Origin: Methylococcaceae bacterium
GTDB lineage: Bacteria > Pseudomonadota > Gammaproteobacteria > Methylococcales > Methylococcaceae
NCBI GenBank assembly: GCA_012026715.1
Contig: VEPB01000324.1
Coordinates: forward strand, 1-13,925
DNA: 13,925 nucleotides
Direction: 5' to 3'
Under the pieces are notes generated by a model. It was not told the origin of the DNA, searched no databases, and saw nothing but the letters and a program-made list of their open reading frames with translations. Shown one piece after another: positions 13,744-13,925 of the stretch (its first letter is position 1; each line of letters starts with the position of its first letter). The translations under genes were made by a program, and so were the position numbers.

Positions 13744-13925
13744 CCTCAAAACCGCCTCGCCTGCGACCACGGCCAGGTCACCTTTCGCTACCGCAACAGC
13801 AAGACCCGTCGCACCGAAACCCGCTCCCTGTCAGGGGCTGACTTCCTCAATTTGTTGCTCCAGCATGTCCTGCCCAAAGGCTTCCGCCGTGCCCGCAACT
13901 TCGGCTTTCTCCACCCCAACAGCAA
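13744..13925 (+). mobile_element. fragment of an IS91-type transposase, open at the window edge
   Basis: After an in-frame TGA at 13741 the frame is open to the end and reads RLACDHGQVTFRYRNSKT at 13750-13803, then SLSGADFLNLLLQHVLPKG, FRRARNFGFLHPNS. The set VTFRYR, a short basic stretch, FL-LLLQHVLPKGF-R-R-GFLH is the C-terminal part of the Y2 (HUH-type, rolling-circle) transposases of IS91 and relatives. The catalytic His-hydrophobic-His and tyrosine residues would lie upstream and are not present: the sequence between 13589 and 13743 does not continue the protein. So the 5' part of the gene is missing. The rest of the C-terminus lies beyond the window, so the right end of the element cannot be judged. 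Confidence 0.7.

Noticed and set aside
1..13925. CRISPR array, tRNA or rRNA genes
   Set aside because: No regularly spaced direct repeats, no tRNA cloverleaf with TTCGA-type T-loop and no rRNA sequence were seen by eye on either strand.

Overview
The window is GC-rich proteobacterial chromosome. The run bioA, rsmE, prmA and a DUF3426 zinc-ribbon gene, together with a PEP-CTERM-type sorting signal, a DUF4331 protein and a HupE/UreJ-type membrane protein, points to a gammaproteobacterium. It may be a methanotroph of the Methylococcaceae type, but that is an inference from gene content and not from any marker gene.

Layout. (1) Positions 50-4062 hold four plus-strand housekeeping genes in a row: biotin synthesis (bioA), two translation-apparatus methyltransferases (rsmE for 16S rRNA, prmA for ribosomal protein L11) and a membrane-anchored DUF3426 protein. 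(2) Positions 4063-4753 form a 691-base stretch with no convincing gene. It has two tight hairpins and a locally AT-rich patch. (3) Positions 4754-5473 encode a predicted three-helix membrane protein of unknown function. (4) On the minus strand (5593-6507) is a secreted metalloprotease-like protein with HELGH and a C-terminal PEP-CTERM-type anchor. (5) Diverging from it is a tight plus-strand operon (6795-10765): a secreted DUF4331 protein, a secreted TPR protein and a HupE/UreJ-type membrane protein whose reading frame is broken by one extra base near 10399. (6) Converging on that operon is a minus-strand pair (12346-10833): an ECF-type sigma factor translationally coupled to a tandem-cupin protein that is probably its regulator. 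A 15-bp inverted repeat separates the two convergent units. (7) Plus-strand 12613-13224 is a single-pass membrane protein of unknown function. (8) The right end is a worn accessory patch: an AbrB/MazE-type antitoxin gene, an 8+8 bp inverted repeat in front of it, a 19-codon stump of its PIN-domain (VapC) toxin ending in a palindromic repeat, and a fragment of an IS91-type transposase running off the edge.

How it fits together. The first block is ordinary core metabolism. The most interesting part is 5.6-12.4 kb, a cluster of exported or membrane proteins (metalloprotease, DUF4331, TPR, HupE-like) next to an ECF sigma factor with a cupin partner. An envelope or metal-related regulon is a reasonable hypothesis, but nothing in the sequence proves the sigma factor controls the neighbouring operon. 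The right end shows decay of a toxin-antitoxin locus, leaving the antitoxin and its likely operator.
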